Under the pieces are notes generated by a model. The model was not told the DNA's origin, did not search any database, and saw only the letters and a program-made list of their open reading frames with translations. The position numbers were made by a program, and so were the translations under genes. A stretch of DNA of 64,000 nt from a bacterium (GTDB lineage: Bacteria > Electryoneota > Electryoneia > Electryoneales > Electryoneaceae): positions 186,001-250,000 of the forward strand of contig JAHLLH010000004.1 in the NCBI GenBank assembly GCA_020444265.1. Direction: 5' to 3'. How positions within the stretch are numbered: the first letter of the stretch is position 1; the number at the start of each line of letters is the position of its first letter. This document shows, piece by piece, positions 33,120-42,121 of the stretch.

Positions 33120-34607
33120 GTGGAAAACTTCATGGAAAAACCCCTCAAGCAGTACGGTCTCCGTCGTAAAATCCTTCGCACGTTGACTCTGTTGCTGCTG
33201 GATGCAGTCAAACACCCGGACAAGCTCAAACTTGCCTACAGTGTCGGGGATGGTTATTTCTTCCACCTCGGCGGCGACCATCCACCCCTGCCGCGAGATG
33301 TTGTTGCGATCAAGCAGGCGATGCTCGAAGCAGTCAAAGCGAACCGTCCCATCGAGACCGCCCAGATGGATCGTGAGGAGTTGGTTTCGAAGCTGACCGA
33401 CCTGAAGCGGACCCGGACTCTGGCCTGGTTGCAGGACCGCAGCGAACCGGCCCCAACATTGATTCGTCGCAATGGGGATGTTTTCGCCTTCGATGGACCG
33501 TTGCTGGATTCGACGGGCCAGGTGGGACCTTGGGATTTGGTGCCTTACCCGCCTGGTCTGCTGCTTCGTATGCCGCCGAATGGGGTCCAGGAACTCGGCC
33601 CCCACCGTGAACGGCCCGGTCTTTTCCGTGCGTTCTATGAGGGCGATCAGTGGGGACAGGTGCACGGCACCAGCTATGTCAGCGATGTTAACAGCGTCAT
33701 CCGTACCGGCACCCTGCCAGACCTGATCCAGGTTTCCGAAGCGCTTCAGGACCGGACCATCGCAAAGATTGCGGACAAGATCCTGACCACCCAACCGCGT
33801 CCTTCTGTCGTGCTTGTCAGCGGTCCATCCTCATCCGGCAAGACTAGCTTTTCGATGCGTCTGCGCACCCATCTTCGATTGCTGGGCATGGTGCCGCATG
33901 CCATCGGGTTGGACAACTACTACCTGCCACGAGACCAGGTGCCGAGGACGTCAGACGGGGACTACGACTACGAACGCCTCGAAGCACTCGATATCGACCT
34001 GTTCAACGAGTCCCTGCTGCGTCTGATCAGCGGGGACAGTGTCAACCTGCCCGTTATTGACTTTAAGACTCATGATCGCAAAGAGGGTCCGGCGGTCAAA
34101 CTGGATGGCCGTGGCATCCTGATTGTCGAAGGCATACATGGTTTGAATCCGCATTTGACCCCGCATCTCACGGCGGCGTCAACCTTCAAGGTCTATGTCT
34201 CCGCGTTGACCCACCTCAACCTGGATCGTCTCAACCGTGTCTCGACCACAGATCTGCGTCTCCTTCGAAGGATGGTGCGAGATCGTCGCTCACGTGGTTA
34301 CCCGGCGGACGATACGCTCAGCCGTTGGCCAAGTGTCCGTCGCGGTGAATTGCAGCACATCTTCCCCTACCAGGAAGAGGCCGATGTGATGTTCAACTCG
34401 GCGCTGCCTTACGAACTGAACGCGCTCAAACCACTCGCGCATGAGGCGATGCAGGAATCCGCCGACCAGACTGTACAGCGGGAGATCGACCGTCTACGTG
34501 ACATCCTTGACGGGGTCCAGCCCATCGGGGTGGATACGTTAAACCGTCACCTGCCCCCGACAAGCATCCTGCGCGAGTTCACCGGTGGGAGTGTGCTCGT
34601 CGCATGA
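33120..34607 (+). CDS. Uridine-kinase-like P-loop kinase with ThrRS-like N-terminal region
   Basis: 495 residues from GTG 33120; ATG 33132 is an alternative start. The C-terminal half is a nucleoside/phosphoribulokinase-type P-loop kinase: GPSSSGKTS (Lys241), GLDNYYLPRD, DGDYDYERLEALDIDLF, LIVEGIHGLNP and RLLRRMVRDRRSRG. The N-terminal ~210 residues correspond to the region that in this nucleoside-kinase family resembles the editing part of threonyl-tRNA synthetase; the HxxxH zinc motif of true editing domains is not seen. It probably phosphorylates a nucleoside or related sugar; the real substrate is unknown. Transcribed alone. Confidence 0.85.
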   Translation: MENFMEKPLKQYGLRRKILRTLTLLLLDAVKHPDKLKLAYSVGDGYFFHLGGDHPPLPRDVVAIKQAMLEAVKANRPIETAQMDREELVSKLTDLKRTRTLAWLQDRSEPAPTLIRRNGDVFAFDGPLLDSTGQVGPWDLVPYPPGLLLRMPPNGVQELGPHRERPGLFRAFYEGDQWGQVHGTSYVSDVNSVIRTGTLPDLIQVSEALQDRTIAKIADKILTTQPRPSVVLVSGPSSSGKTSFSMRLRTHLRLLGMVPHAIGLDNYYLPRDQVPRTSDGDYDYERLEALDIDLFNESLLRLISGDSVNLPVIDFKTHDRKEGPAVKLDGRGILIVEGIHGLNPHLTPHLTAASTFKVYVSALTHLNLDRLNRVSTTDLRLLRRMVRDRRSRGYPADDTLSRWPSVRRGELQHIFPYQEEADVMFNSALPYELNALKPLAHEAMQESADQTVQREIDRLRDILDGVQPIGVDTLNRHLPPTSILREFTGGSVLVA

Positions 34608-34717
34608 TCCAGGTGGAAGTTTGTTGAATTTCTCCGGGTGCTACGACAAGTCGTACCGAGCGAGCGTATATTCCGCGGGTTCGCGAGATAAGGACAGTTG
34701 ACCAGGAGCGGCGTACG

Positions 34718-36106
34718 ATGAGCGAAAGCAATGATCAGGAACAGCTGAACCAGACGGATCAACCGGTTGAGGAGGAGAAAGAACTATCCATCCTCGACAA
34801 CCTCAAGATCCTCTTCGGTGCATCACGTGCCTTCTGGCTGGTCAACCAGGTAAATTTTTTTGATGGGATCGCCTACTTCGGCATCCTCAACCTGCTGACC
34901 CTATTTATCAACCGTGAAGTCGGACTGAGTGAAACCTGGACCGGCATCAGTGTCTCCTGGTTCACCGGCGGTGTTACCCTCTTCATGTTTGGCGGTGGCT
35001 TTGTCGCGGACAAGCTCGGGGTACGCCGGTCGTTGACTCTCTGTTTGATGGGTCTGCTTGTCGGACGAATGCTGCTGGTGGGCAGCCCGATGTTCGGCGG
35101 CTTCGCCACCGATGTCGCGCTCTGGGGCGCTCTGCTGATCATGGCTCTCGCGACTGGCGTCCTGCAGCCGACCATTTACGCCGGCGTTAAAGAATTCACC
35201 GATCCCCGCACCGCGACCATCGGCTACAGCTTGCTGTACGCCATCATGAATCTAGGCATCGTTGCCAGTACCATCGTCAGCCCGCTGATCCGTGAGGGAG
35301 CGGTCGGCAAGGAAGCGGCATCACAGGGCGGGGGCATCAGTCGTGTTTTCCTGATTTATGTCGGGGTCACTCTCTTCATGCTCTTCCTGCACCTGGTGGG
35401 CTTCTCGAAGAAAACCGAGGACCGGGACCGTGTGGTCGAAGTCGTAAAGGACGAACCCTACGACGGACCGAAGAAGAGCTTCCGTGAAAAGATGCGTGAG
35501 CTGCCTTTTCTCGATTCTCGCTTCATTTTCTTCATTTTCATCCTTCTACCGGTACGCACCCTCTTTGCGCACCAGTTCCTCACCCTGCCCGACTATGTGA
35601 TTCGTTGCTTCCCGGAGGGAGTTGGCGCACGGTACGAATGGTTCCAGGGATTAAATCCTCTGATTATTGTCATTTTTGTGCCGCTGATTGCTGCGTTCAC
35701 CCGAAAGGTCAACATCATCAAGATGATGATCATCGGCACCAGTATTTCGGCCATTACCACCTTTATCCTCGTCCCGGGTCCGCATCTTTCTACTCTGATT
35801 CTGTACGTGGTCCTCTTCTCGTTCGGTGAGGCAGTTTGGTCGAGCCGTTTCCTTGAGTATGTTGCCAATCTTGCCCCAGCGGGGAAGGTGGGAGCCTACA
35901 TGGGATTGGCGGGGATTCCGTGGTTCCTGGCCAAGTTTACGACAGGCTTCTACTCGGGCTCGATGATCGCCCACTTCATTCCGCGTGGTGGCATGCAGGA
36001 TAGTGGGACGATGTGGCTCATCTACGCACTGATTGCCTGCATCACTCCCATTGGGCTGATAATCGGCAAGAAGTGGGTTGAAAAGGGCGTGTTGCAGAAC
36101 GCCTGA
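34718..36106 (+). CDS. POT/MFS family transporter
   Basis: 462 residues with about 12 hydrophobic segments after a 30-residue acidic N-terminus. It opens FWLVNQVNFFDGIAYFGILNLLTLFI, close to the proton-dependent oligopeptide transporter (POT) signature with its ExxER-like first helix changed to FDGIAYFG. It has the MFS loop motif GFVADKLGVRRSL between helices 2 and 3. A hydrophilic loop (DRDRVVEVVKDEPYDG) links the two halves. Peptide or another small solute uptake is plausible; missing POT ionisable residues leave the substrate open. Confidence 0.8.
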   Translation: MSESNDQEQLNQTDQPVEEEKELSILDNLKILFGASRAFWLVNQVNFFDGIAYFGILNLLTLFINREVGLSETWTGISVSWFTGGVTLFMFGGGFVADKLGVRRSLTLCLMGLLVGRMLLVGSPMFGGFATDVALWGALLIMALATGVLQPTIYAGVKEFTDPRTATIGYSLLYAIMNLGIVASTIVSPLIREGAVGKEAASQGGGISRVFLIYVGVTLFMLFLHLVGFSKKTEDRDRVVEVVKDEPYDGPKKSFREKMRELPFLDSRFIFFIFILLPVRTLFAHQFLTLPDYVIRCFPEGVGARYEWFQGLNPLIIVIFVPLIAAFTRKVNIIKMMIIGTSISAITTFILVPGPHLSTLILYVVLFSFGEAVWSSRFLEYVANLAPAGKVGAYMGLAGIPWFLAKFTTGFYSGSMIAHFIPRGGMQDSGTMWLIYALIACITPIGLIIGKKWVEKGVLQNA

Positions 36107-36424
36107 CGTATCAATATGCACGGTCGGCTTCGAGGGGTTACCACAGACGTAAAGGCTGTGGTAATCCTGTTTACGATACTCTGTTCCGGGGAGGGTGAAT
36201 GCTGCCCACAACCAGGAACGTAGTGTATGCGAATCGCAACACTGGTGTGGTGACCGCTACACCAAAGTGCACATCTCCCCTAGACTGGCACGATTCGTTT
36301 TCATTCTCAATGTCTTACCATAGTTGCACTTACGTCATGCTCTGGAGACTGGCACAGCTTTCGCTAGGTGGCGGGGCAGAGACAGATTGTGCTGAGTTTC
36401 TCAAACTAAAACGAGAATCGACCG
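36107..36424. other. Gene-free region before the first TonB-dependent receptor
   Basis: 318 bp. A hairpin TTACCACAG/CTGTGGTAA at 36139-36163 follows the transporter stop and may end its transcript, although the T-run is weak. The remainder probably holds the receptor promoter; no ORF with support and no member of the repeat families is visible. Confidence 0.4.
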
Positions 36425-38749
36425 ATGTGTGAACGTGTGATGCGTCAACTACTGGTGGGAGTTATGATCTTTCTGGGGATCACTGTCCCACTCTTCGCCG
36501 GTCCACAGGCCGGACAGCCCATTCGTGGGTTTGTCGTGGATGAGACCAACGGCGAACCTCTTCCTGTCGCAAACGTGAGCGTGGTGGGAACATCACGCGG
36601 ATCGTCGACCAACCTGGACGGCTTCTTCCTCATTCCCGCGATGTCACCGGGAAGCTACACCCTCCAGGTGAACTACCTCGGCTACCAGATGACCGAATAC
36701 GAAGTACAGGTCACCAGCGAGGTGATGTCGCCGATTAAAATCGAGCTGAAGCCTGCATCTTTCGAGTTGCAGGAAGTGGTGTATGTCGCCGAGGACGAGG
36801 ATGATGACGCGAAGCGTGAAAGCCCGCGTGTCTCCACGGTCCCGGTCGATGCGGCGGCAATTCGCGCCATGCCTGCCCTCGGTGCTGAGATGGACGTGCT
36901 TCGTGCCGTGCAGGCGATTCCGGGTGTGAAAGCGTCGTCGGAACTCTCCAGCGCCCCCGTCGTACGCGGCGGCAGCCCGGACATGACCCTGATCCTGATG
37001 GACCAGAGCACGGTCTACAACCCCAGCCACATGTTCGGCATCTTCTCGACCTTCAACGGTGATGCGGTCAAGCGTCTTGAACTGATGAAGGGCGGCTTCC
37101 CGGCAGAGTATGGCGGTCGCGCCGGATCAGTTCTTGAAGTGACCACCAATGACGGTAACCGCAAGGAGACAGAAGGTCTCGTGTCGGTTGGTGTGGTTGC
37201 TGCGCGTGCCGCACTGGAAGGTCCCCTTGGCAATGAGCGCGGCTCGTATGCCATCAGTGGACGCCGGACCTACTTCGAACCCGCCCTCGCCGTCATGCGT
37301 GAAGCCTTCGATACTGATTTGCCGGATTACTACTTCTACGATGGCAATGGCAAGGTGAACTTCGACATCACGCCGAAGACCACCCTCACCGTTGGTGGCT
37401 ACATCGGGCTTGATGAACTCGACTTCGAGTTCGGTTCGGACGATGCACGGGCCCTGTTGACCACCTACTGGGGCAACCGCACCGCGACTTCGCGTCTGCG
37501 CCATGTCGTCGGCGACAACGCCTTTCTCACCATAGGCTTGAACTGGAGCCGCTACCGCAGTGGTGCCGAGTTCTGGTCGAAGAATCCGAACACCGGTGAG
37601 GATGTGCTGATTCAGGACTTTAAAAACCGGTTCAACGACTTGAACCTGCGTGGTGACTACGAGTACCTCGGGTGGGAAAACCACAAGTTCAAGACTGGCT
37701 TCATGTACAGCAGCCTGAACACAGATGTGATCAACCAAACCGAAGAAACGACCTACGTCAGCATCGATACAACCACGAGTAACATCTCGGGGTACGTCCA
37801 GGACCAGTGGCGGCTGAACGCACTTTGGGAAATTATGCCGGGCCTGCGTACGACCTACCACCAGGATGGTGATCTGTTGCTGTTCGATCCGCGTTTCGCC
37901 GTCGTCTACCATCAGAGTCCTGAGATGCGTTTCAAGGCAGCCGCAGGACGGTACCATCAGTTCGTCAACGTCATCTCTGCTGGCGAAGCTTTGAGCTTCT
38001 TCGACATCTGGGTGCCTGCGGACGGAAGTGTCGACCCAACCTACATGGACCAGTTTGTCCTCGGGTGGGAGTGGGATTTCAATCGCAACCACGAGGTGAC
38101 CATCGAGACCTACTACAACAACATGGGTCAGGTTCTCGAATACAACATGAACACCGACGAGGCCAACAGCCTCGCCCAGGCCTTCCTACAGGGCGAAGGT
38201 CGTGCCTACGGCGCCGAATTCATGGTTCGCCGCAAACATGGCCGGATCACCGGTTGGCTGGGTTATTCGCTGAGCTGGTCGGAACGTCGCTTCCCCGGTT
38301 CAGAGGTCAACAACGGTGACTGGTACTTCCCGAAGTATGACCGTCGCCACGACTTCATGGCTGTCGTGCTGTACGACATCAACGATCGCTGGAGCGTTTC
38401 GGGCCAGTGGCGCTACAACACCGGCCAGGGCTACACCGAAGCTAAGGCCTGGATGGATTATACGCTTGATGGTGCCCCGCAGAGTTCGCTTCCGAACAAC
38501 GGGATCAGTGGCTTGTACGGTGCAAAGAATAATTACCGTCTGCCCGCAGACCATCGTCTGGACATTTCAGCGGACTACAAGCACCATTTCTTCGGCCTGC
38601 CGGCCAAGGCGACCTTGAGTCTCTACAACGCCTACAACCGTCGCGCCATCTTCACCCGGAACTACGACAAGAGCGAAAATCCGCCTGTCGCAAACGATGT
38701 AAAGCTGCTTCCGATCCTGCCGTTGGTCGGCTACGAAGTGAGGTTTTAG
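36425..38749 (+). CDS. TonB-dependent receptor with carboxypeptidase-regulatory domain
   Basis: 774 residues. The signal peptide ends near AGPQAG. Residues about 30-120 form a CarboxypepD_reg-like beta-sandwich (GQPIRGFVVDETNGEPLPVANVSVVGT, STNLDGFFLI, GSYTLQVNYLGY). The plug domain follows (MDVLRAVQAIPGVKASSELSS, PVVRGGSPDMTLILMD, FPAEYGGRAGSVLEV). The barrel closes with GYEVRF, an aromatic C-terminus for BamA insertion. An acidic linker (EDEDDDAKRE) precedes the plug. It imports an unknown ligand across the outer membrane. The lipoprotein gene starts in the very next base after its stop, so they are a functional pair. Confidence 0.92.
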   Translation: MCERVMRQLLVGVMIFLGITVPLFAGPQAGQPIRGFVVDETNGEPLPVANVSVVGTSRGSSTNLDGFFLIPAMSPGSYTLQVNYLGYQMTEYEVQVTSEVMSPIKIELKPASFELQEVVYVAEDEDDDAKRESPRVSTVPVDAAAIRAMPALGAEMDVLRAVQAIPGVKASSELSSAPVVRGGSPDMTLILMDQSTVYNPSHMFGIFSTFNGDAVKRLELMKGGFPAEYGGRAGSVLEVTTNDGNRKETEGLVSVGVVAARAALEGPLGNERGSYAISGRRTYFEPALAVMREAFDTDLPDYYFYDGNGKVNFDITPKTTLTVGGYIGLDELDFEFGSDDARALLTTYWGNRTATSRLRHVVGDNAFLTIGLNWSRYRSGAEFWSKNPNTGEDVLIQDFKNRFNDLNLRGDYEYLGWENHKFKTGFMYSSLNTDVINQTEETTYVSIDTTTSNISGYVQDQWRLNALWEIMPGLRTTYHQDGDLLLFDPRFAVVYHQSPEMRFKAAAGRYHQFVNVISAGEALSFFDIWVPADGSVDPTYMDQFVLGWEWDFNRNHEVTIETYYNNMGQVLEYNMNTDEANSLAQAFLQGEGRAYGAEFMVRRKHGRITGWLGYSLSWSERRFPGSEVNNGDWYFPKYDRRHDFMAVVLYDINDRWSVSGQWRYNTGQGYTEAKAWMDYTLDGAPQSSLPNNGISGLYGAKNNYRLPADHRLDISADYKHHFFGLPAKATLSLYNAYNRRAIFTRNYDKSENPPVANDVKLLPILPLVGYEVRF

Positions 38750-39688
38750 ATGAACCAGACCATGACCTTGAACCTGACCGGCATGCGTGAGTGGACGATC
38801 CGCGCCGGATTTGCCCTGATCCTGATGACGCTTCTCTTCATCACGGGCTGTGACAGTACCCCGACGGAAGTCGAGGATTACGAACCCGAAGCGCAGCTGA
38901 CCGCATTCCTGCACACCGGCGAAGCGATTGACATGATCAACCTGCACTGGGTGGGACGATTCAACAGGTACTACGACCGTCGCGACCTTGGCATTGTGAA
39001 CGCTTCGGTTAAGATCTTCCCGGTGAAGGATGCGGATGGGAGCGATGCTGATACGACGGGTCGTGTCTGCTACTTCACGGACCATCCCGACAGCATCGGC
39101 GACTACCTGCCGACCTCGGTCTACATCCCGGAAGGGTTGGTCCGCTACCGGATTGAGGTTCGTAAGCCGAGCGAGGGCATCGACCTCTGGGCGGAAACCA
39201 CCTCCCCGGACACCTTCAGCTTCCAGATCTACCAGAATGACCTTGAGGTCGATGTGGATGGAGACACCCTGACACGCGAAATGCCAGACCTCTACATTCG
39301 CTGGTCAGAGTCAGCTGGTGCGGAAGGTTACCAGGCGGGTATTCTCGCGACAGGTGATCCTGATACCTTGCTGCCGCTGGATCCGAACTACGACCCGACC
39401 GATGAAAACCAGGTGGAACAGTACGAAAACGTCGGCTACTACAACTACACCGTCGCACCCGACTACCAGCTGTCGATGACCATCGCCTGGTTGTTCTTTA
39501 CCTGGGAAGGGCCGACACGCATCGATATCCGGGCCTGTTCGAAAGAGTACTACGATTACTACTTCAGCAGCCTGATGGGTGGCAGCCAGAACCCGGTGAT
39601 GAATGTGCACGGTGGCGTGGGGATGTTTGGCGCCACGGCCGTCAACACCTTCGAGGTGTTCATGGATCGAGCTGAGCCCAATCCGTGA
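38750..39688 (+). CDS. Outer-membrane lipoprotein, DUF4249-like, partner of the receptor
   Basis: 312 residues. A lipobox FITGC ends the signal peptide (LILMTLLFITGC), so the protein is lipidated at about Cys35. The mature part begins DSTPTEVEDYEPEAQLTAFL, and blocks such as GIVNASVKIFP and RYRIEVRKPSEG fit the DUF4249 group that accompanies TonB-dependent receptors in Bacteroidota relatives. It probably acts as a lid or ligand-binding partner of the receptor encoded immediately upstream. Confidence 0.75.
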   Translation: MNQTMTLNLTGMREWTIRAGFALILMTLLFITGCDSTPTEVEDYEPEAQLTAFLHTGEAIDMINLHWVGRFNRYYDRRDLGIVNASVKIFPVKDADGSDADTTGRVCYFTDHPDSIGDYLPTSVYIPEGLVRYRIEVRKPSEGIDLWAETTSPDTFSFQIYQNDLEVDVDGDTLTREMPDLYIRWSESAGAEGYQAGILATGDPDTLLPLDPNYDPTDENQVEQYENVGYYNYTVAPDYQLSMTIAWLFFTWEGPTRIDIRACSKEYYDYYFSSLMGGSQNPVMNVHGGVGMFGATAVNTFEVFMDRAEPNP

Positions 39689-39710
39689 CCTTTCCTTTTC
39701 GAGTGATCCT

Positions 39711-39742
39711 AACCCGGGGTAAACAACCCCGGGTTTTTTTTG
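39711..39742 (+). terminator. Terminator after the receptor-lipoprotein pair
   Basis: AACCCGGGG-TAAACAA-CCCCGGGTT followed by eight or more T. It lies 22 bp after the stop and is a classic intrinsic terminator. Confidence 0.85.
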
Positions 39743-39923
39743 TGGGCAATCAGGGGGCAGGTATGGTCATCATTCAACTGCGACCCTTAGAGTCGAAATC
39801 GCGAAAAAATGAGTAGAAGGGGTGGTGGATGTGATCTCACTCACATCCATTGGGGATGGCGTCCCGCATCTTCTTTCAGATGCACCGAGAGACGGTGTGC
39901 GGGGGATTGAATGGAGTGGTGCA

Positions 39924-40004
39924 ATGAGTGGCATCCTGATTATCGCAGTGGCTGGTGTGTTGTTGTTTGCAGCCAATGAATGGTACCTGAAACGAAGCCA
40001 ATAA
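39924..40004 (+). CDS. Possible 26-residue single-pass membrane peptide
   Basis: ATG at 39924 with GGAG 7-8 bp upstream. The peptide is MSGILIIAVAGVLLFAANEW followed by YLKRSQ: one hydrophobic helix with a short basic end, much like the small accessory subunits of solute symporters (compare the 33-residue peptide at 42020). No transporter gene adjoins it. It is short enough to be chance, so confidence is low. Confidence 0.35.
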   Translation: MSGILIIAVAGVLLFAANEWYLKRSQ

Positions 40005-40118
40005 GGTGACTGTTGTCAGGCCCGGTCCAGCCCAGGCACCGGACCTCACCTCACGCGGCATCCGGTCCCTCAACCGGATGCCGCTCCGTTTGTTCTTGAA
40101 TGAATGCTCACCAGTCTG

Positions 40119-40376
40119 TCTTCCCGGGCTTGACCCGGGATCCAGCCGAGAATCTCGTCTACGAAGAGAACCGCTGATTCTCGAGGCAAAGAGGAGAGTT
40201 TCAGTTCCGTTACGTCGTGAGCGTCTCATCAGGGTGGCCCGACTGGGTGGCCCGACTTGCTCGCAAGTCGGGTCTATTCATCAAAGAAAAAGCGCCAGGT
40301 CGACGGACCTGACGCAACCACTTCTACGTGCTGAAATGCACGCCTGGGTGACGGGGCACCCAGGCCACAAAAAGCC
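40119..40376. repeat. Repeat-rich spacer after the small peptide
   Basis: Holds a half copy of the GTCATCCCGGG element (CCCGGGCTTGACCCGGGA near 40124), then CCCGACTTG-CTCG-CAAGTCGGG (40251-40272), GCGCCAGGTC-GACG-GACCTGACGC with one mismatch (40292-40315), and GCCTGGGTG-ACGGGG-CACCCAGGC (40342-40365) followed by CACAAAAAG. The last is the partner of 16540-16563 with the same loop and flank. No gene is visible. Confidence 0.75.
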
Positions 40377-41567
40377 TCACCCTACCTGGATCAGCCCATA
40401 CTCCATCGGCGTGACTACTTCGGCAGCATCGGGCAGCACCACCACCGTATCCTCGACGCCAACCCCACCATCCTCGAAGATGATCTTCGGTTCGACCGCC
40501 AGCACCATGCCACTGATCAACGGCTCCTTGAAGGGTTTGGCGAGGACTGGCCACTCGTCCATCTCGATCCCGACACCATGGCCGAGGAAACGGACCCTGT
40601 TGTCGCCACGGTTCATGAAATTGTCGCCGTACCCAGCCTTTTCCGCTTCAGCGACTGCCCAGGCATAGATCTCTGCCGGGATCGCGCCGGGCACCATCTG
40701 CCTCAGCACCGATTTGTGAATCTCAACGCAGAAATTGTGCGCATCGACAAACCGTTGGTCGATCTCCCCGATGTAATACGTCCGGGTCATGTCAGTCATG
40801 TAGCCGTTGTACCCGGCGGTGTGATCGGCGATGATCGGTGCATTCTTGACAATCGGATTGCCGCCCGCACCCATCGGGGCGAGGGGATTGCGTCCCGGTT
40901 GACCAATTGGACCATCGAACGCGGTTGTCGCGGCGGCGGACGCTCCGCAGGCAACGACACCTCGTGCTTCGGCGTTGAAGGCACGGGTTCTGGTCATCGA
41001 CTGGTCGCCGGCGACACGCATGGCCACATCCATCAATGCCTGCGCTTCGTACTCGTAGACCCCTTCCTGCAGGATGTCACGCAGGCTTTCGAAGCCAGTT
41101 GCAAGGATTTTTCCGCTGTAGCGAACCTGTTCGAGTTCTTCCTCGGATTTGACAGCTCGCTGGTAACGGATTTTGGATGAGATGTCGATCGACTCCCCGC
41201 CATCCCAGATAGCGTTCAGCAGCATTTTGTGATGGGCGACAGGCAAAGAGTCCTCTTCAAACCCGATCCGTTTCCAACTGCCAAAACCCGCCTGCTTCAT
41301 CGCATCGGCAAGTTTGCCCATGCCACGCACCGGGACCGTTTCAACCGGCAGATTTTCAGGCAACCAGCCAGCCCCGCGCCAGGTAAAGAGGATCGGGTTA
41401 CCATTTGTCGGCATGGCTAAAGCACCCTGGAAGGCGGCGCCAGTAAAGTAGACGAGATCGGCACGTTGCAGGATCAATGCACCGTCGAGTCCCAGCTCCT
41501 GCACAGAACCCTGAAGGCCGCGCAGACGGCGGCTTAATTCGGTTTCGCTGAACACACCCTTTGTCAT
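40377..41567 (-). CDS. M24 family metallopeptidase (Xaa-Pro aminopeptidase-like)
   Basis: 396 residues from the ATG at 41567, preceded by AGAGGAAC. The N-terminal creatinase-like domain spans about 1-145 (LILQRADLVYFTGAAFQGAL). The pita-bread catalytic domain follows with the five metal ligands: two Asp in ADHTAGYNGYMTDMTRTYY, His in GHGVGIEMDE, Glu in AVEPKII and Glu in GVGVEDTV. It cleaves an N-terminal residue before proline, or a related substrate. It is divergent from the symporter gene, with nested repeat copy C between them. Confidence 0.9.
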   Translation of the reverse strand: MTKGVFSETELSRRLRGLQGSVQELGLDGALILQRADLVYFTGAAFQGALAMPTNGNPILFTWRGAGWLPENLPVETVPVRGMGKLADAMKQAGFGSWKRIGFEEDSLPVAHHKMLLNAIWDGGESIDISSKIRYQRAVKSEEELEQVRYSGKILATGFESLRDILQEGVYEYEAQALMDVAMRVAGDQSMTRTRAFNAEARGVVACGASAAATTAFDGPIGQPGRNPLAPMGAGGNPIVKNAPIIADHTAGYNGYMTDMTRTYYIGEIDQRFVDAHNFCVEIHKSVLRQMVPGAIPAEIYAWAVAEAEKAGYGDNFMNRGDNRVRFLGHGVGIEMDEWPVLAKPFKEPLISGMVLAVEPKIIFEDGGVGVEDTVVVLPDAAEVVTPMEYGLIQVG

Positions 41568-41689
41568 CGCGGAAGTTCCTCTGCTGGTGAAGTTGGTTGT
41601 CGAGTCGAGAGTAGCGTAACCGTCGTTCCGTTTCAAGGGGCGCGGAGACGGATTGGCGCGGGATGGAGGGATGGGCTGGGCCTTCAGCC

Positions 41690-41906
41690 GGTGACTGGTA
41701 CGCCCTGTTGCGGGGTGCATCGAAGGGTTCCAGCTGCTGCTGATTGCGGATTGGGTGAGGTGGCTGGATGTTCCGAGCGTACCTGTCACCATTCGAAGCA
41801 GGAAGTTCGGTGACAGGTACACTCGGCGCCCTGACATGCATCCTGCTAAACCCTTGAGTATCAGAGGAAACCTTCAGCACTGATAAGATTGTGTGAACCA
41901 GTCACC
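41690..41906. repeat. Nested inverted-repeat element, copy C (217 bp)
   Basis: Arms GGTGACTGGTACGC (41690-41703), GCGTACCTGTCACC (41777-41790), GGTGACAGGTACAC (41809-41822) and GTGAACCAGTCACC (41893-41906). Spacers between outer and inner arms are 73 and 70 bp; the inner loop is 18 nt. It lies in the divergent gap between the M24 peptidase and the symporter genes. Arms match copies A and B, while spacer sequence does not. Confidence 0.85.
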
Positions 41907-42019
41907 TTCGGTACGCCTCCGCTATTCACGATCAATTTGACCGAATCCCGTTGCCTGACTTGATTCCGTCAGCCCCGTACCGTAGCTAATTCCCCATCCG
42001 ATGAAACAGGAGCTTCTCC

Positions 42020-42121
42020 ATGACTACCGGTGCTGTGCTGCTGGTCCTCGCTGCAACTGTCCCCTGGGTAACCTGGGTGGTGATCTACTACCTGAAAAAC
42101 CGTAAGGGGGATGGACGATGA
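42020..42121 (+). CDS. Small accessory membrane peptide of a solute symporter
   Basis: 33 residues: MTTGAVLLVLAATVPWVTWV, then VIYYLKNRKGDGR. It has a good Shine-Dalgarno (CAGGAGC, about 7 bp upstream of ATG 42020), one transmembrane helix and a basic end. The stop overlaps the symporter start (ATGA). Short peptides with a W-x-x-YY-x-K-type end encoded right before SSS or NSS symporters are known as small accessory subunits, so a structural or stabilising role with the next protein is likely. Confidence 0.75.
   Translation: MTTGAVLLVLAATVPWVTWVVIYYLKNRKGDGR

Noticed and set aside
40006-40668. Plus-strand open frame after the 26-residue peptide
   Set aside because: It crosses several palindromic repeats and then the antisense of the M24 peptidase gene.
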